Assembly (NCBI GenBank): GCA_002690625.1
Contig: NZFJ01000061.1
Location: forward strand, 1-8,897
Source of the DNA: Rickettsiales bacterium
GTDB lineage: Bacteria; Pseudomonadota; Alphaproteobacteria; TMED109; TMED131
Reading direction: 5' to 3'
Length of the DNA: 8,897 bases
Under the pieces are notes generated by a model. It made no database searches. It had not been told where the DNA came from and saw only the letters and a list, made by a program, of their open reading frames with translations. Shown here one piece after another: positions 6,283 to 8,897 of this stretch (position 1 is its first letter; every line of letters starts with the position of its first letter). The position numbers and the translations under genes were made by a program.

Positions 6283-7356
6283 ATGCTTAAGAATTTTGAA
6301 AAAAAACTAAATGAAATAATTAAAAGTCGGGAGATTATAGAAAAACAACTATCTGATATTTCTTTATCAGCATTAGAAAGAATAGATTTAAGTAAAAAAT
6401 TTTCAGTAATAGAACAAATACTTGAAAAAAAAAAAAATATAGAAGATATAAATAAACGTCTCTTAGAGACAAAAGAACTATTAAAAGATAATTTAGAAGA
6501 AGAACTTATTGAATTAGCAAAGTTAGATGTAGTTGATTTAGAAAAATCTCTTGAAAAAAGCAGTAATGACCTAAAAAAACTTTTGATACCAAAAGATATA
6601 GATGATGAAAAAAATGCAATTTTAGAAATTAGAGCTGGTACAGGAGGAGATGAAGCAGCATTATTTTCTATGGTTCTTATGAAAATGTACCAAAAGTATG
6701 CTGAACTCAATAAATGGAAATATGAGCTTTTAAGTTTTAATGAAACTAATATAGGGGGATGTAAAGAAGCAATTATTTCTTTTAGTGGGAAAGATGTTTT
6801 CTCAACTTTAAAATTTGAGTCTGGTGTTCATAGAGTACAGAGGGTACCTCAAACAGAAACTCAAGGAAGGATTCATACCTCTGCTGCTACTATAGCTGTT
6901 CTTCCTTTAATTGAAGAAGTTGATATTAAAATAGACCCTAAAGATTTAAGAATTGATACATTTCGATCACAAGGAGCGGGTGGACAGCATGTAAATACTA
7001 CTGACAGTGCAGTAAGAATAACACATCTACCTTCAAATATAGTAGCTAGCTGTCAGGATGAAAAGAGTCAACATAAAAATAAAGCAAAAGCTATGAAAAT
7101 ACTGGCTTCTAGATTGTATGAAAAAACAAAAATTGAAAATGAACAAAAAATTGCTAACAAAAGAAAGTCCTTGATAGGTAGCGGCGATAGGTCTGAAAAA
7201 ATTAGATCTTACAACTACCCTCAGGGAAGAGTTACAGATCATAGAATAAACCTAACACTTTATAAATTAGAGGATATAATTTCTGGGTTATCGCTACACG
7301 AAATTATTGACCTTTTAAAAGAAGCAGATTTAAAAGAAAGAATTAAAGATCTATAA
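6283..7356 (+). CDS. prfA: PrfA, peptide chain release factor 1 (RF1)
   Basis: RF1 ends translation at UAA and UAG. The 357 residues agree with the usual length of about 360. The N-terminal coiled-coil domain is Glu/Lys rich (1-105) and leads into [14 protein letters not shown] (115-128). The stop-codon recognition loop reads [17 protein letters not shown] (187-203). Its tripeptide is PQT (189-191), where E. coli has PAT; this class (PxT) marks RF1 as opposed to RF2 (SPF). The catalytic GGQ lies in [18 protein letters not shown] (228-245) with Q235, the residue methylated by PrmC, encoded next. One base separates it from hisS, and the stop TAA abuts the prmC ATG. Codons 48-52 contain a run of 13 A (6425-6437), the longest homopolymer in the window and a possible slippage site. 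Confidence 0.96.
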   Translation: MLKNFEKKLNEIIKSREIIEKQLSDISLSALERIDLSKKFSVIEQILEKKKNIEDINKRLLETKELLKDNLEEELIELAKLDVVDLEKSLEKSSNDLKKLLIPKDIDDEKNAILEIRAGTGGDEAALFSMVLMKMYQKYAELNKWKYELLSFNETNIGGCKEAIISFSGKDVFSTLKFESGVHRVQRVPQTETQGRIHTSAATIAVLPLIEEVDIKIDPKDLRIDTFRSQGAGGQHVNTTDSAVRITHLPSNIVASCQDEKSQHKNKAKAMKILASRLYEKTKIENEQKIANKRKSLIGSGDRSEKIRSYNYPQGRVTDHRINLTLYKLEDIISGLSLHEIIDLLKEADLKERIKDL

Positions 7357-8199
7357 ATGTATCTTAATGCTTTAATAAAAACTTATGTTGAAAAATTTAT
7401 TTTAGCAGGATACAAGACTCCAATTAATGAAATCAGAGCGATGATATCTGATACTATTGATATATCATTAATAAATCAAATTACTAATAGTGAAATAATT
7501 ATTAACGAGAAAGAAGAAAAAAAATTAAAAAAAGCACTAAATAGAAGAATAAAAAAAGAACCTAAAGAAAGAATATTAAATAAAAAAATATTTAGAGATG
7601 TAGATCTTATTTTAAACAAAAATACATTTATTCCTAGAAGTGAAACAGAACTGCTGATTGATATTGTTATAGAGAAAAAGATATCTCCGAAGTATTTATT
7701 AGAGCTAGGAACTGGTTCAGGAGCTATTAGTATTTCCTTAATGAAAAACTTTCCACAATCTAGAACCGTAGCTACAGATATAAATCAAAAAAGTCTAAAA
7801 TTAGCAAAAAAGAATGCTAAAAAAAATAAAGTTATTGACCAAATAAATTTTATTTGTTGCAATTGGTTAGATATTTTTGTAAATATTGAATTTGATTTAA
7901 TTGTAGCCAATCCTCCATATATAAGAACTGGCGTTATTAACAGTTTGGATCCTGAAGTAAAAAAATATGATCCTCATTTGGCTCTAGATGGTGGTTTGGA
8001 TGGTTTAAATGCATATAAAGAAATTTTACATGCTCTAAAACCTTTACTTAAGCCTAACACTGTAATTATATTTGAAATAGGTTTTGATCAAGCTAAAAAA
8101 GTATCAAAATTAATGAAAGAGGTTAATATTATGAATATTAAAGTATTTAAAGATTACTCAAATAAAGACAGATTTATTATGGGATCTAAAAAAATATGA
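7357..8199 (+). CDS. prmC: PrmC (HemK), release factor glutamine methyltransferase
   Basis: PrmC uses SAM to methylate the glutamine of the GGQ motif of RF1 and RF2, which raises release activity. The 280 residues are of normal length. The N-terminal helical domain that docks the release factor spans about 1-90 and ends in FIPRSETELLID (91-102), a family hallmark. The SAM site is LELGTGSGAISISL (115-128), with the acidic D141 at the end of strand 2. The active-site NPPY is at 185-188 in VANPPYIR. The downstream DPHLALDGGLDGLNAYKEI block is also typical. Its ATG follows the prfA stop without a gap, placing enzyme and substrate in one transcript. The TGA overlaps the next ATG by 4 nt. Confidence 0.95.
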   Translation: MYLNALIKTYVEKFILAGYKTPINEIRAMISDTIDISLINQITNSEIIINEKEEKKLKKALNRRIKKEPKERILNKKIFRDVDLILNKNTFIPRSETELLIDIVIEKKISPKYLLELGTGSGAISISLMKNFPQSRTVATDINQKSLKLAKKNAKKNKVIDQINFICCNWLDIFVNIEFDLIVANPPYIRTGVINSLDPEVKKYDPHLALDGGLDGLNAYKEILHALKPLLKPNTVIIFEIGFDQAKKVSKLMKEVNIMNIKVFKDYSNKDRFIMGSKKI

Positions 8200-8456
8200 C
8201 ATTTATGAAAAAAAATATTCCATTTAAAAGAAATAATCCCAAACCTTTAAAAAGAAATAATCATAAAAATCTTAATGGTTTTGACAATAAAGTATCCAGG
8301 CAAAGACCAAAAGGAAATCCGTTAGAAGTTAAAGGAAAATATGAATCTCTGGCAAAGGATGCTTCTTCCGCTGGAGATAGAATAGCAGCAGAAAACTATA
8401 TGCAACATGCAGAACACTTTCTAAGAGTAAATAATGCATTAAAAAAATCTGATTAA
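8196..8456 (+). CDS. Small DUF4167 family protein
   Basis: The 86-residue protein has a basic, Asn-rich N-terminus (about 1-40, with KRNNPKPLKRNN) that looks disordered, followed by the DUF4167 core: KGKYESLAKDASSAGDRIAA (47-66) and ENYMQHAEHFLRV (67-78). DUF4167 proteins are typical of alphaproteobacteria and often sit between prmC and clpB, as here. The function is unknown to me; the Arg/Asn-rich end would suit nucleic-acid binding, but that is a guess. Many relatives carry a long low-complexity tail after the core, and this one stops eight residues after it. The ATG overlaps the prmC stop (ATGA). A second ATG at 8205 (MKKNIPF) is an equally possible start. Confidence 0.85.
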   Translation: MTFMKKNIPFKRNNPKPLKRNNHKNLNGFDNKVSRQRPKGNPLEVKGKYESLAKDASSAGDRIAAENYMQHAEHFLRVNNALKKSD

Positions 8457-8472
8457 AATAATTTCATTAGAG

Positions 8473-8510
8473 ACCTTGTGTTGCATTAAAACAACACCTA
8501 TATCTAAGGT
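8473..8510. repeat. Nested inverted repeat over the clpB promoter
   Basis: The inner arms GTGTTG (8478-8483) and CAACAC (8492-8497) pair perfectly around the 8-base loop CATTAAAA. The outer arms ACCTT (8473-8477) and AAGGT (8506-8510) also pair, with an 8-base asymmetric gap (CTATATCT) on the right. The dyad spans the -35 and -10 boxes. It has no U tract, so it is not an intrinsic terminator. It could be an operator, or an RNA hairpin in read-through transcripts from the upstream operon. Confidence 0.55.
8475..8503 (+). promoter_or_regulatory. Candidate heat-shock (sigma-32, RpoH) promoter of clpB
   Basis: CTTG (8475-8478) is followed by 18 bases and then CCTATAT (8497-8503). This fits the alphaproteobacterial RpoH consensus CTTG-N17/18-CYTATNT at every fixed position of that core. 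The site lies 19 bases before the clpB ATG, in the only real gap of this strand, and clpB is a classical RpoH target. Transcription would start at about 8509-8511, giving a leader of only about 12-14 nt that begins close to the ribosome binding site. Confidence 0.7.
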
Positions 8511-8515
8511 AGGAG
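8511..8515 (+). promoter_or_regulatory. Strong ribosome binding site of clpB
   Basis: AGGAG lies 7 nt before the ATG at 8523 and is the best Shine-Dalgarno match in the window. The genes inside the operon have weak or no such sites and seem to depend on coupled translation. Confidence 0.8.
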
Positions 8516-8522
8516 TAAATTA

Positions 8523-8897
8523 ATGGAATTAGAGAATTTTAGTGAAAGCACAAAGATAATTGTTAATGCCGCTTTCAATTATGCAAATGAGAATAAATTT
8601 GAGTTTTTTAATTCTGTACATCTTCTCAAAATATTAATAGAAAAAGATTCGCAAGTATCAGAAACATTATCTTATTTTAAAGTTAATAAAAAAAATATTA
8701 TAGAAGACTGTCAAAATATTATAAAAAAAGAATCAAATACCTTTTCAAATACAAAAATTCAAGGAAACTTGATTTTGTTATTAGAAGAAGCAAACAAAAA
8801 AATTAAGAATATTAAAAAAAAATATTTAGATACTAATATAATTTTATTAGAATTGTCCTCTGACATTAGTCCTAACCCCCAAAATATATTAAAAAAA
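8523..8897 (+). CDS. clpB: ClpB disaggregase, N-terminal part (cut by window end)
   Basis: Translation from this ATG runs open to the window edge (125 codons) and gives a Clp N-terminal repeat domain. It starts MELENFSESTKIIVNAAFN, with the first repeat around SVHLLKILIEK (31-41) and the second around LLLEEANKKIKNIKKKYL (84-101). ClpB is the hexameric AAA+ chaperone that works with DnaK to pull proteins out of aggregates; its two ATPase domains lie beyond the window. The N-domain alone could also belong to ClpA or ClpC. The place after prmC-DUF4167 and the heat-shock promoter argue for ClpB. AGGAG 7 nt upstream fixes the start. Confidence 0.85.
   Translation, partial: MELENFSESTKIIVNAAFNYANENKFEFFNSVHLLKILIEKDSQVSETLSYFKVNKKNIIEDCQNIIKKESNTFSNTKIQGNLILLLEEANKKIKNIKKKYLDTNIILLELSSDISPNPQNILKK

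Noticed and set aside
6267..6710. Minus-strand Ser/Phe-rich open frame opposite prfA
   Set aside because: It is the complement of the Lys/Glu-rich coiled-coil of RF1, which automatically yields a Ser/Phe-rich open frame in AT-rich DNA.
7033..7242. Minus-strand open frame opposite the end of prfA
   Set aside because: Short, antisense to the conserved RF1 sequence, no domain.
8478..8510. Intrinsic terminator after the DUF4167 gene
   Set aside because: A hairpin exists, but no U tract follows, and it overlaps a good promoter directly before clpB.
1..8897. tRNA, rRNA, CRISPR arrays, attachment sites
   Set aside because: No cloverleaf-like segment, rRNA-like block or regularly spaced short repeat was noticed in either strand by eye.

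Overview
This is a strongly AT-rich, gene-dense window with short or absent intergenic gaps and TAA/TGA stops. The gene content points to a free-living, streamlined alphaproteobacterium, in the style of SAR11 (Pelagibacterales) or HIMB59-like marine lineages. The evidence is the alphaproteobacterial neighbourhood ubiG / lysC ... prfA-prmC-DUF4167-clpB, a ubiquinone pathway gene, the MEP isoprenoid pathway, and a clpB promoter that fits the alphaproteobacterial heat-shock consensus. The lineage is inferred from protein sequence and gene order, without any database search.

Layout. Bases 1-944 are an exact copy of 3721-4664, carrying the 3' part of a RodZ-like gene and the first 231 codons of ispG. 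At 944/945 this copy runs, in frame, into the 3' end of secA, so 251-1540 reads as one open IspG(N)-SecA(C) chimera. A minus-strand ubiG follows (1541-2254), convergent with the secA end and with the two stop codons touching. A 55-bp divergent promoter region leads into a tightly packed plus-strand operon: lysC, rodZ-like, ispG, hisS, prfA, prmC and a small DUF4167 gene (2310-8456). Neighbouring genes overlap by at most 8 nt or are separated by at most 1 nt. A 66-bp gap with a heat-shock type promoter and a strong ribosome binding site precedes the 5' end of clpB (8523 to the window edge).

How the genes relate. ispG makes isoprenoid precursor, and UbiG acts on the isoprenoid quinone ubiquinone. 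lysC opens the aspartate family of amino acids. hisS, prfA and prmC serve translation, and PrmC modifies the GGQ glutamine of the RF1 encoded next to it. clpB is a disaggregase with its own stress promoter. rodZ-ispG-hisS is the same order as in Escherichia coli. Here it sits between lysC and prfA, where many alphaproteobacteria carry ptsP.

The main anomaly is the exact 944-bp direct repeat with a period of 3720 bp. It is what a tandem duplication of secA(3')-ubiG-lysC-rodZ-ispG(5') would look like if the window began inside the first copy. It is equally what an amplification or assembly chimera would produce. Zero divergence and a probable short microhomology at the joint make an artefact or a very recent event much more likely than an old, functional fusion gene. 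Nothing in the window clearly looks like a new defence or mobile system: I see no tRNA, rRNA, CRISPR, insertion sequence or integrase.
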